From NCBI GenBank assembly GCA_024196135.1, contig JAMQCK010000636.1, positions 1 through 18,642 of the forward strand: a DNA stretch of 18,642 nt, written 5' to 3'. The notes beneath the pieces are model-generated. The model had not been told where the DNA came from. It saw nothing but the letters and a program-made list of their open reading frames with translations, and did no database searches. Shown in pieces: positions 9,738 to 17,695 of the stretch. Within the stretch, counting starts at the first letter, position 1. Every line of letters starts with the position of its first letter. This stretch comes from Pleurotus ostreatus/Saccharomyces cerevisiae fusant (lineage: Eukaryota; Opisthokonta). Both the position numbers and the translations under genes were made by a program.

Positions 9738-9820
9738 TAGCGCCAGGATGTGCAAGCGGTAGCACGAGATCGCGAACGGGAGCACGAGATTGCAAGCGCT
9801 AGCACGAGATCGTGAGTGAT
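9738..9820. repeat. 20-bp minisatellite, 3 copies plus a degenerate one
   Basis: Three 20-bp units start at 9761, 9781 and 9801, each beginning AGCACGAGAT and continuing with CGCGAACGGG, TGCAAGCGCT and CGTGAGTGAT. A weaker 22-bp unit (AGCGCCAGGATGTGCAAG) precedes them at 9739. The array starts about 30 bp after the DIS3 stop codon, so it is probably transcribed in the DIS3 3' UTR. Confidence 0.8.
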
Positions 9821-9914
9821 CACTGACTCCATAGATCGCGATGGGTCTATAGAGGGAGTAGATAACGCAAGGGCGCCTACGTCAAATCCTACGCAAAGGC
9901 TATCTGCCTTGTAT

Positions 9915-10006
9915 TGACCTGTATCTGCCGGCCGGCGTGGCTTGTATCTTCTGGGCGACGTGGCTTCTGTCCGCCAGTCGACGTGACTTGTATCCACCAA
10001 GCGATG
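9915..10006. repeat. 23-bp minisatellite, 4 copies
   Basis: Four consecutive units of exactly 23 bp start at 9915, 9938, 9961 and 9984. The core is TGRCTTGTATC followed by a variable CCGCC/CTGGG-like part and GACG or GCG at the end. Copies differ at several positions, but the phase is kept without gaps. A period of 23 is not a multiple of three, so this is not a coding repeat. Confidence 0.8.
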
Positions 10007-10205
10007 CGATATCAGGCCGGCGTACCACTGCTCAGGGCCTTCTGGAGAGCCGCTGAGAGCCACCACAGCCGGAAGCGCCAGCGGGCGATGCCCTTCCATA
10101 CCTATCGACATCGACAGCCTATCGACGGCGGCTGACTCCTTCCGTGCATGAATGGCTGACCCCTTCTATGCATCCACGCCTATCGAACTTTCCGTGAGTG
10201 TCCTA

Positions 10206-10246
10206 TTGTCTGCCATTCTCGTCCCCTTGTCCGCCATTCTTGTCCA
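10206..10246. repeat. 21-bp tandem duplication in a pyrimidine-rich tract
   Basis: TTGTCTGCCATTCTCGTCCC and TTGTCCGCCATTCTTGTCC follow one another (10206-10226 and 10227-10246), and a weaker TGTCCGCCGTCTC follows at 10269. The surrounding 10200-10330 is strongly pyrimidine-rich on the + strand. Confidence 0.6.
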
Positions 10247-10576
10247 GGTCCCCTTCCTATCCTATCCTGATGTCCGCCGTCTCTGGGATCTCCCCCTCTT
10301 GCCCTATTGTCCCTCCGTCCTGTCCTCTTGTCGTGACCCACGGCATTCCTATCAGCAAGGGAAGGCATACCCATAGAAGGTACTGCCCCCTCTGTCCGAC
10401 AAGGGCTCGAACAAGGATGCCGTTACGAACCATGCGTCCGTGCCCTGCCCGTCTCACGCGCTGCTTGTTCATCGCGCGTGCTGCCTGCCCACTGCATGCT
10501 CGCTTGATAGCATTCAGACCCCAACGCTGCCGTGTCAGACCTAACGTTACCGTGCAAGCGACTGAACTCTGGCCTC

Positions 10577-10670
10577 TGATGAACAAGGGGATGAGCTATG
10601 CTCTCTCCCCGCTGATGAACTCCTGGGTGGTCGGGCGTTGATGAACAAGGGTGGCGTACAGCTGATGAAC
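10577..10670. repeat. degenerate repeat with TGATGAAC core, 4 copies
   Basis: TGATGAAC occurs at 10577, 10613, 10639 and 10663 with spacings of 36, 26 and 24 bp. Two copies continue as TGATGAACAAGGG and two are preceded by GC. This looks like an old minisatellite with an indel between copies one and two. The TGA in the core stops one frame at each copy, which argues against a coding role. Confidence 0.65.
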
Positions 10671-10746
10671 AATACCCACCATTCTGCGTTGTTCTCGGCA
10701 ATCGATCCCAATCCGATAGCCCGCCGACCGTAACAGAGGCATCGAC

Positions 10747-10862
10747 GTTGTCAATCGCTTCGTCGGTCGGACGTTGAGATGCGTCGCCGGACATTGCCAG
10801 TTGCTTCGTCGTCCGGAGGTTGCCAATCGCTTCGACTTCGTCGGACGTTGTTAGCTGCCTGA
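10747..10862. repeat. ~26-bp degenerate minisatellite, about 5 copies
   Basis: Units start at 10747, 10773, 10793, 10819 and 10847 with GTTG or ATTG, continue as CCAATCGCTTCGTCG-like sequence and close with TCGGAC, CCGGAC or CCGGAG. Unit lengths are 26, 20, 26, 28 and a partial last copy. It is a different sequence family from the other arrays in this region. Confidence 0.7.
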
Positions 10863-11141
10863 GAAGACGGGGTCAGTAACTATCTGCCCGGAGTCAGTGA
10901 CCTTATAAATGGTTCGGATTACATACTGCGCATGAGCAGGACAGACTTACCGAAGCCTTCGTCTACCATACGACGGCGCTCGATAGAAGAGGATGTTGCG
11001 TGCTGCGAAAGGCCATAGATAGCGGCTCAACAACCCTTGCTGTTGCTGTTGGGTGTTCCTAATCAGTAAATCAATAGCCTCTACACTTCGCATTACAGTC
11101 AATCGCCAACCCAAACGGCACCGAAAGACCTATCAGCTCAA

Positions 11142-11187
11142 TCACAGCGATACTGTTCTCTCACTCACAGCGATACTGTTCTCTCAC
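11142..11187. repeat. perfect 23-bp tandem duplication
   Basis: The 23 bp starting TCACAGCGATACTGTTCTCT are repeated back to back without a mismatch (11142-11164 and 11165-11187). A perfect copy suggests a recent duplication compared with the degenerate arrays to its left. Confidence 0.85.
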
Positions 11188-11280
11188 CCTCTATCAGGCC
11201 GCATCACACCAACAGTTGGTTTCGCGAGCAGGCCGCCGGACGCACAGGTCGCCCGCGCCCGCAGTTTATACCATTGAGAC

Positions 11281-11335
11281 CGCGCCTCCCAGTCCATGTA
11301 CATACAGACGCGCCTCCCAGTCACGTACATACAGA
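11281..11335. repeat. 27/28-bp tandem duplication
   Basis: Two units, each starting CGCGCCTCCCAGTC and ending GTACATACAGA (unit 1 with TGTACATACAGA), lie at 11281-11308 and 11309-11335. They differ only by CATG versus ACG in the middle. Confidence 0.8.
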
Positions 11336-11360
11336 TAAGTAAACGTCAAGTAGCCAGAGC

Positions 11361-11566
11361 GGAGTAGTAGGGGGTAGGTGTAGGAGTATAGGTATAGGGG
11401 GATGGTGGGGTAGGAGTGTAGGTATAGAGGGGAAAGGGGGAGGCGGAGGGGAGTAGAGCGGACTGGGAACCCAACAGCGAAAGAGGCGAAGGTGAATAAG
11501 AAGGGGCAGAAGAAAGGGGAAGAAGAAAGGGTAGAAGAAGAAAGGGAAGAAGAAGGGTAAGTAAAA
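11361..11566 (+). repeat. polypurine tract with G-rich and GAA-rich halves
   Basis: About 200 bp are almost all purine or TA-dinucleotide-spaced G runs on the + strand. The first part (11361-11460) carries GTAGGAGTATAGGTATAGGG and a near copy GTAGGAGTGTAGGTATAGAG ~30 bp later. After a short mixed stretch, the second part (about 11490-11566) is runs of GAAGAA and AAAGGG. Such homopurine DNA can adopt triplex or slipped structures. It could also be the pyrimidine-rich 3' region of a minus-strand transcript. I see no gene in it. Confidence 0.6.
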
Positions 11567-11926
11567 CAAACAAGTATGTAAATCCATTATTCCACATTGC
11601 GTTTTTTTCGGATAGAGATAACGAGGACGAGACAGCGACAGCGATAAGTTACACGTACACGGGGTTTCGCCCGGCGTGCGTGTCCCGAGGGGACGCCAGT
11701 CGGTGGCAAGGGCAATAAGCACGGCGCCAACGAGCGAGCCGGACCTCGAGAGACGTCGCGGGGCGGGAGGAGCGTCGGGGTGTGCGCCTCTCTATAGGTG
11801 GTGGCGGCACAGACGCGTATTAGGGATCGGGTTCGGAGGAGTACAAGGGTGGGTTGCTGACGCGATAGAAACGAGACAAGAGAGGAAAGCATAGCGATGA
11901 GACGAGATCGATCGACGATTTTTGGC

Positions 11927-11951
11927 GGGTGGGGGGGTGGGTGGTGTTGGG
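11927..11951 (+). other. G-quadruplex motif
   Basis: GGG-T-GGGGGGG-T-GGG-TGGTGTT-GGG on the + strand contains four guanine runs of three or more with loops of one, one and seven bases, which meets the usual G4 rule. It is followed by a GAT trinucleotide run (about 11956-11970). It lies ~150 bp beyond the stop codon of the minus-strand orphan gene, so the G-rich strand is the template strand of that transcript. Confidence 0.6.
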
Positions 11952-12098
11952 TGGTGATGATGATGATGACAACGGCGTAGGTGGTAGGTGGTAACAGCAG
12001 CGAGGGTAAGGTTGGCAGACGCGCGCGGCCATTGCGATATTAAGGTAACGCGGTTGTCGCTGGCGTGCGCGCGTCAGATGGGGGGAGCGGGAGGCGGC

Positions 12099-12758
12099 CT
12101 ACGCACGGAGACGCAGGTCGCGCAGGCGGCTGGCCAGGTCCTCGGGCTGGTTCACGGACCGTGGTGGACGGCCCAGACCAACGAGCCCAGACATCCGGTT
12201 TGCGAGCTCCTCTGCGGGGTCCTGCGCGGGGCGCGGGCGGGGCGACGCCGAGTCGCTGCGTGCATATGGCGCGGGGCTGCGGCGCGCGACGCGCTTTGCG
12301 GGGCGCTGAGGACCCGTCGCGTTGTCGTTCTCCGACGTTGAGGGCGCGGGGCTCCGCTTGCTGCGACGCGCGTGCGGGCCCTTGCGTGTAGCACGCAGGA
12401 GGTCGGTCACGGTCGGTGCAGTGCGACGGCGGCTCTCTAGCCCCCATGTCTTGCTGAACGTGAGACCGGGAATCTCTTCCTCGTCTTTCTCAACGTACGA
12501 GTACGGTTGCGAGCCCGAGGGCGCACCACGCTGGTAGAAGGTCTCGTAGCGGGGGATGTCTTTGAGGGAGCGCATTAGGTTCAATCGATCGCAGTCAAAG
12601 CAGTGCAACGCACCGTATGTAGTCTCGCCGAAGGTGGCGAGCTCCCATTCGCGATCGGCCTGCTCCGCTGGGGAGAGGACGGGTGGGGGGAGCTGCTCCG
12701 GCTCGTAGCAGAACGAGGGGAAGCCAAACATGTGGAAAACGTCGCCGGCCTGCATCAT
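12099..12758 (-). CDS. orphan protein with basic, arginine/proline-rich C-terminus
   Basis: Single exon, 219 aa, from the tandem ATGATG at 12758/12755 (MMQAGDVFHMFGF) to TAG at 12099. The open frame reaches upstream to a GTG at 12854, but no ATG lies between the TATA box and 12758, so I chose the first ATG. Residues 1-110 look folded: FPSFCYEPEQLPPP, a stretch AEQADREWELATFGETTYGA, then HCFDCDRLNLMRSLKDIPRY with a CxxC pair. The second half is disordered and basic, with RRSKRSPAPS and PAKRVARRSP as possible nuclear-localisation signals, and it ends EDLASRLRDLRLRA. I do not recognise a family; it is probably a lineage-restricted fungal protein, perhaps nuclear. A TATA box sits ~210 bp upstream. 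The GTGCGT that overlaps the stop codon could act as a splice donor and alter the C-terminus, but the present ending looks natural. Confidence 0.65.
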   Translation of the reverse strand: MMQAGDVFHMFGFPSFCYEPEQLPPPVLSPAEQADREWELATFGETTYGALHCFDCDRLNLMRSLKDIPRYETFYQRGAPSGSQPYSYVEKDEEEIPGLTFSKTWGLESRRRTAPTVTDLLRATRKGPHARRSKRSPAPSTSENDNATGPQRPAKRVARRSPAPYARSDSASPRPRPAQDPAEELANRMSGLVGLGRPPRSVNQPEDLASRLRDLRLRA

Positions 12759-12965
12759 GACGGTAGTGGATACAAAGGCGTTCAGATCGGTGTGGCGCCG
12801 GAATCGGACTATGCTGGCAGCGTAGTGGATGCAATCGGCAGTCGGGATGAGCACGCTGCAGTCGATGGTGGGGGAGGATTACAGGCAACGATGGATTGTG
12901 GCGACCAAGCTGGGCAGATCGCAGGGGGGCTGATACGGAAGGTTCGCCGAATCAGCCCGCGAAGC

Positions 12966-12975
12966 CCTATATAGG
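12966..12975 (-). promoter_or_regulatory. TATA box of the orphan gene at 12099-12758
   Basis: CCTATATAGG is a perfect palindrome about 210 bp before the chosen ATG. No ATG occurs between it and that start codon, which is what a functional promoter with a ~180 nt leader would look like. Because it is palindromic it could also drive rightward transcription into the GC-rich region beyond 13000. Confidence 0.5.
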
Positions 12976-14771
12976 CACGACGCCTGTTTGGCCGGCACGC
13001 GCCAGCCAAACAAGCGAGATAGTCGTTTGCAAATTGATCTGGAAGGCGATCAGAGTCGATCAGCGGCGCTAACGCACGCCCCGCTCACCCTGAGCACGCC
13101 CTCACCCTCCGCGCGCCGTCCACCTGCAGGATCTACTAGATCTGCGACGCGAGGCGGAGGGGGAGCGCGTCGCGAGCGCTGGCGACGCGTCTCGCCGCCA
13201 ACACCATCCCCGGATTGGCGCCGGAATCAAATCCAATCCGATTCCGGCGGAAGCATCTCCTTCTCCGCGCATCGGCCCCGTTGGCATCCCCGTTCGTAGC
13301 CTCCCATCGCAGCTATCGCTCCTCCCTAAGCCTCTTCCGCATCGCCGCCCTGCCCCCTCTGCATCGCGTACAGCCGCCAAGCGAGCCCGCCATCGCAAGC
13401 CCGCCTCGCCGCATGCGGGAATTACGCCTTATCGCGTGGGAACGAGGGTGCTCGCTCGAGGAACGACAGAGGGGGTGGCGAACGGTGATGCGAGGGTGCG
13501 AGCCTCGAGGCTGCCAATCACATACGCCGTCCGGATAATCGTCGAGGCTTCTGACTTCGTCCTTCTCGAGTCCTTGTCGTGGCAAGAGAGGCCGTAGGCT
13601 GCTGCCAGCAACGTAAGGATGCCTTCCGATAGCGCGAACGATAGGCATACCAATGCTAACGCGGAGTCTACGCCTCTCCCGTGCCTTCAGCTCCTGTGGC
13701 CCGCGGCGTCTCCAAGATTCCTGCCCTCTCCCTCCTTCCCGAAATGGGTGCCAAAGTCCGAGGCCGGGGCGCGTGCTCGCCCATACCCCCTTGGGGGCAG
13801 TCAGCGGGCCTTCCGTCGCGGCCACGGGGCTCCCCGTCACGAACTTCTCAGCTTCGCCGCTGATGGGGGGTCGGGGCGATGACGTGAAGTCAGCGGGCAC
13901 CGCTCTGACGCGCTGGTGCACACCGGGGGCGTCATCGTGCGCAGCAGAGGCACCATGAGGAGGGTGGCGTTGGAGGGATACCGGCTCTGCGGCTGCCGGC
14001 GCCGTCGACGCGGTGACGAGTCGCGACACGAGCGACGATGGTGGCATCGATGGACACTGAATGTGAGCTATGGACCTTGGAGCTGCAGTACGCAGAGCCT
14101 GCCCTGTGATTCCACGAGTCTCCGCGAAAACAGCAGCCTCAACTCCGGGACGTACCCCTCGTGACTCTGCCTGCCATACGTCCTGCGCCGCACGATACGT
14201 CCTGGCTCGAGGCGACAAGCGAGGCGTGTCTCAGAGGCGGACCCTCAAAGTGCCAGTCCGTTACTTCCCGAATGGGAACTTGTGTGCCCGACAAAATCCT
14301 GGCGCGCCGTAAGTCACCTCGAGGCGCCGAAAAAAAACGAGGCAAAATATACCTCGCGGTCGCCCGCACGACAGCCGGCGGCTTTGCAGCCCGCAGGAAC
14401 CCCGGTCAACGAGCCTCGAGGGGGACAATAACCCAGGCGAGAAGTATCCGAAAGCGGTAACTTGAGCCTCTTCAGGAAGTTGACAGCGGCCTTGCGACTT
14501 GGAGAGTAGGAAGTACGCGCCATATCTCGCGAGTATCGGAAACATATCGCAAAGGGTGCACCAGTCGATAGGCGTGGCTGATAAGTGTAATATTGCTGGC
14601 ATGGAGGGTAGACGAGTAGATAGAAGCAGAGCGCGCGTCCAACGTCTGGCCCACTTGCTTGTAGCAGAGTCGGGAGGCGGCTGCGCATTTTCGACATGAA
14701 GGGCGCCTTAGCGAGCCCTCAACCCTATAGCCCGTATAGTTGACGCTCCAGAGTGGCGTACGATTCACCGC
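12976..14771. other. GC-rich region with unresolved coding-like frames
   Basis: No gene can be assembled with confidence. On the + strand a frame is open from 13094 to a TAG at 13595-13597 (167 codons, no ATG at its start). It has coding-like composition and pieces such as LQDLLDLRREAEGERVASAG and RLPITYAVRIIVEAS. A good intron consensus follows at 13613-13681 (GTAAGG, GCTAACG, GCCTTCAG), but the frames on its two sides do not join without a stop. Further + strand open pieces occur to 14312 (for example LPVTNFSASPLMGGRGDDVK, 13832 onward), broken by frame changes. On the minus strand 14218-13313 is open for 301 codons but lacks an ATG start. 14261-14770 has open frames in all three minus frames, including a 127-codon one from an ATG at 14697. 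Possibilities are a decayed gene, a multi-intron orphan, or chance open frames in GC-rich DNA. Confidence 0.4.
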
Positions 14772-15742
14772 TCAAGGATAAAAAGTAGACGGCTCACGGT
14801 CAGCCATACACCTAGCAAGGCTCGGAAGCAGTACGACAAGGGATGTAGGTCGAAAAGTTGGCGCGTGGGTCGAAAGAGCGAAGTCGAATCCAAACAGCAC
14901 GAGTCGGCCTGCGTGTAGACATTCAACCGGGTATATGCGCGTCGTTCCACTTGTCTTTCGTATATCGTCCTGGAACGTGTCGTCCTTGCGAGTATACAAT
15001 CGGTCGAGAGCTTCTGGGACCTGGGTCGTCCTCTCATTGCCCAGCAAGCGCTCGCGACACCAGTTTCGCTGGACATCGTAGCAGCGGTCTTTGCACGAAG
15101 AGATCCATAGAAGCCGCAGAGCGTCGTCCTGTCGGCCCTCTTCGGTCTCGAGGTGCTCGTGGTTTAAGATGGCGACGATGAGTCGAGCCGTAGGGGAGTG
15201 TTGCCCGATACCGAAGATGCTCTTCGGTACGCGTCGAAGGAAGGCCGAGCCAAAGTGCAAGAGGCCATCAATTGTCTTGCCAAAGCGAGTCGACAGTCCA
15301 AGACGCTGAAGTGCAGAGAGTCGCTGCTATTGAGGAGTGCTTCATGATGTCGTCGAGCCATGCGGTCGCTCAGTTTCGTTTAAGGTGGCTGCTTCAGCTC
15401 GAGGGGCCGTACACTGCGGCAGACCCATTAGTCCCCACTTTGACCATTTCTAAACCATCGACGCACCTGCGGCTGCCAGCGAACGGGGCTACCCGAAGCG
15501 CCCTCCTTCCCAAAAATGGGCGCATATATGCGCTCATATATGGCCTGCTTGACGACCAGAGTTCGATTCATCGCTGAGAGACTGAGTAGCATAAGATACT
15601 TGCGCTGGTAAATAATTTCCTGTTGATTCGAGGTGCATGCTGTGTCGAAGAACTCAGAGGAGAGCCCTAAGCGCGCGAGGTACATGTCGAAGTCGTACCC
15701 TTTACGGTGGTGCACAGATAGATACGTCGCCTGGAATCGCAT
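14772..15742 (-). CDS. unrecognised two-exon protein (possible orphan gene)
   Basis: Proposed model complement(join(14772..15305,15467..15742)), 269 aa. The ATG at 15742 begins MRFQATYLSVHHRKGYDFDM. Exon 1 ends VRWQPQ at a canonical GTGCGT donor. Choosing the CTTCAG acceptor at 15306-15308 joins in phase 0 to RLGLSTRFGKTIDGLLHFGS. The frame then stays open through GIGQHSPTARLIVAILNHEH, LRLLWISSCKDRCYDVQRNW and DRLYTRKDDTFQDDIRKT to a stop at 14772. The intron would be 161 nt, longer than usual here. A 53-nt alternative (acceptor at 15414) has better spacing but runs into stops. Upstream, 15905-15702 is open in another frame and also looks coding (ASRIHVVDDDDGELLAFDHH), so the true gene may start earlier and carry a frameshift, i.e. 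be a pseudogene. I recognise no domain. Composition is balanced and globular, without signal peptide or clear transmembrane helix. Confidence 0.4.
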
Positions 15743-16017
15743 CGCCGTGTTCAATAAAGCAGTCCGACAGTCGCTCAAAGTGGTGGTCGAAAGCAAGGAG
15801 CTCGCCGTCGTCGTCGTCAACGACGTGAATGCGGGACGCAAGTGTGACGTCGCAGCCCGTGATCGCGAATGGCCGGGTCACGCAGATTTCGGCATCTGCC
15901 GCGCTCTGTCAGTCACCCTGAGTCATTCAACCGTTCCGTTACCCTCGTAGGGACGCACTCGCCTTCAGAGTTCGCGAACCGCGGTCGCTGTCTCCTGCTT
16001 GGCGATGGAAGTAGAAT

Positions 16018-16077
16018 GGAAGCAAAGAACACGAGAGGGAAGCAAAGCACACGAGAGCGAAGCAGCGCACCCGCAAG
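16018..16077. repeat. 20-bp minisatellite, 3 copies
   Basis: GGAAGCAAAGAACACGAGAG (16018-16037), GGAAGCAAAGCACACGAGAG (16038-16057) and CGAAGCAGCGCACCCGCAAG (16058-16077) follow in exact phase. The first two differ at one base, the third at several. Confidence 0.85.
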
Positions 16078-16169
16078 AAGTGAGCCCTCGGCAGTCAGTC
16101 AGGAGACGGCAGGGCTAATCGCAACTCAATCGCCATCTTCGTGGGTGTATATGCGGCGGAGGAATCCAG

Positions 16170-16226
16170 GTTCGTCAGGCGACAAGAGGTTCATCAGGCG
16201 ACAAGAGGTTCATCAGCCGACGAGGG
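16170..16226. repeat. 19-bp minisatellite, 3 copies
   Basis: GTTCGTCAGGCGACAAGAG, GTTCATCAGGCGACAAGAG and GTTCATCAGCCGACGAGGG lie head to tail at 16170, 16189 and 16208. A further CATCAGGCGGCG at about 16234 may be the remnant of a fourth copy. Confidence 0.85.
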
Positions 16227-16977
16227 ATTCCTGTCATCAGGCGGCGCAACAAGCGGGAATCTCGAGACGCCGTGTCAGACGATGCGCACGGTCGTGTGAC
16301 TAGGGGAAAGATTGGGGTAGGGGGACAGCGGAAGAGGGGCCTCGAGACTGAGATGGTGCGGAGACGAGCTCGAGACTTGGGTGCGGGGCGGGCGCGACGC
16401 TTGACAGTGCCGTCCAGGTCCCATCGAGACCGATCAGACCTGCGGGCTAGTTCGCTGACAAGGTTGGGGTACCCCAGGGGACCCCATTGTTAGTGATCGC
16501 ATGCAAGGGAGTTCAGCGGTAACATCACGCGACGAGGAGGTAACGGCATTCGTACGTGAGGCAAGGGCCGCCTCCTCAGCGGCGGCGTGTGGCGCGTACT
16601 TCCACGAACTTTGTTCATCGAGACGACGCAAGGGATACGTAGCAGCATGTATGCCCTTGTCTGAGGCGAGCACCGATTGAGCAACCATCGAAGCAAGAAT
16701 AACTGGAAATGACGCCCAAAAGCACACAACAATGACCGTGATCAACTCATCATGAGATGCGATTGTTACGACTGCACACAGATTACGACTTTCGAGATAC
16801 AACTACACACTGACATGAGTTCGTTTGGTGATGGGAGACAACAGGATGGGTGGATGGATGCTCAAGATGGTGATGATGAGAGGAGAAGAAAAGAGTCTGG
16901 CTGCGCATACAGCTTCGCGAAGCGCTTTGCCTTGAGGGCGCTTAGAGAGAGCGTCCGAGGGTCGCCGAGCGAGTACT

Positions 16978-17482
16978 CTAGGCCTTCGTCTAGAAGACAA
17001 CGATTAGTACCCTTCGTGGCGCACCACGGGCCACGAAAACACGCACCACAGCCGCCGAGCTACGCGCGATCGCGCCCAGGTCAAGCTTCGCGCCATCCTT
17101 GCGGATCTTGCGCGCGCGCGCCTTGTCCTCCGGCGTCACCGCCGCGCTAACAATGGGCGACACAGGCTCGTCGCTCGCTATGGTGGCGAAAAAGCACGCA
17201 TATACGTCAGCGACCGAAACACGCGCCCAAGTGAGACCACGCACAGTACTCGCTGGGCTCGCTGGCGGGCGAGAGCGCCGCGGCGTTGCCCTCGACCTCC
17301 TCTTCCTCGTAGTCGTCGACGTCGTAGAGCGCGGCGTCCTCGAGGGCGCGCTCCTGCGCGAGCGAGCCCCAGTTGTGGGTGCCCGCGCCGTGCTTGCGCA
17401 GGCCGGCGTCAAGGCCAGTGCGCGAGATCGAGCGGTCCTTCTGCATCGCCTTCACCGAGTTAGAGCGCGCGGTGCGGGTCAT
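16978..17482 (-). CDS. Stf2/Stm1-like (HABP4-type) small protein
   Basis: Gene model complement(join(16978..16989,17047..17177,17245..17482)), 126 aa. The ATG at 17482 begins MTRTARSNSVKAMQKDRSIS. The diagnostic motif is SRTGLDAGLRKHGAGTHNWG, the Gly-x-Gly-x-x-NWG signature seen in Stf2/Tfs1-type and HABP4/SERBP1-type proteins. An acidic run (DVDDYEEEEVEG) follows. Exon 2 gives SDEPVSPIVS, then VTPEDKARARKIRKDGAKLD and LGAIARSSAAV, and a four-codon last exon ends TKA. Intron 1 is 67 nt (GTGCGT to CACCATAG). Intron 2 is 57 nt (GTGCGT to TCTTCTAG, with a TACTAATC branch site). Yeast relatives are linked to the F1F0-ATPase inhibitor complex and desiccation tolerance (Stf2) or to ribosome binding and hibernation (Stm1). 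Which applies here cannot be decided. The protein is small, hydrophilic and probably disordered. Confidence 0.8.
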
Positions 17483-17695
17483 TGTGGCGAGGAAGTATGG
17501 TCTGCTGAGAGGTGACGAGGGGTGTGGCGAGGCGCTTGGTGGGCAGGGACGATAATGGCGATGGCGGTGGGGATGGTCGTGGCAGGAAGCGAAGAGGTGC
17601 AGTTACGTGGCGAATCCCTGGTGTGGAGTCCGTCGAGTGGAGCCAAGAGCTTCGGGAGACAGGTGTATTGAGCTGTTGCACCTGCTGCGCGGAGT

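Larger units (their letters stand above)
9706..12098. other. 2.4 kb gene-free, minisatellite-rich region
   Basis: No convincing coding sequence on either strand: open frames are short, run through tandem repeats and lack splice-supported extensions. The stretch contains at least seven different short tandem or near-tandem repeats, a polypurine tract and a G-quadruplex motif, each listed separately. The 3' UTRs of DIS3 (left) and of the orphan gene at 12099 (right, minus strand) probably lie at its edges. A TTATAAAT sequence near 10904 resembles a TATA box, but no gene follows that I can support. Confidence 0.6.
15743..16977. other. intergenic region with two minisatellites
   Basis: 15743-15905 may be coding for the neighbouring orphan gene in a shifted frame. 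From 15906 to the stop of the Stf2-like gene I see no supported gene. The region holds two short tandem arrays (16018-16077 and 16170-16226). A minus-strand open frame (16802-16434) has one hydrophobic stretch but no ATG-supported model or splice signals. The 3' UTR of the Stf2-like gene should begin just left of 16978. Confidence 0.5.

Noticed and set aside
9706..12098. CRISPR array
   Set aside because: Repeats are adjacent without unique spacers, low in copy number and of several unrelated families; the host is a fungus.
13313..14218. 301-codon minus-strand frame as a gene
   Set aside because: It starts at a TTG, has no ATG near its start, is low complexity (Arg/Pro/Ser/Ala) and overlaps equally coding-like + strand sequence. 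Kept only as part of the unresolved region.
15164..15361. Minus-strand frame beginning MARRHHEALLNSSDSLHF
   Set aside because: It reads like protein and has an ATG, but it is out of frame with both flanking long frames and would fall inside the 161-nt intron of the two-exon model. Mentioned as a doubt about that model, not as a gene.
15869..16303. 144-codon + strand open frame
   Set aside because: It spans both minisatellites, whose 19- and 20-bp periods shift the frame at each unit, so it cannot be a conserved repeat protein.
16434..16802. 122-codon minus-strand frame with a hydrophobic stretch (VIVVCFWASFPVILASM)
   Set aside because: One possible transmembrane segment only, no conserved motif, start not supported, and it lies immediately downstream of a real gene's 3' end.
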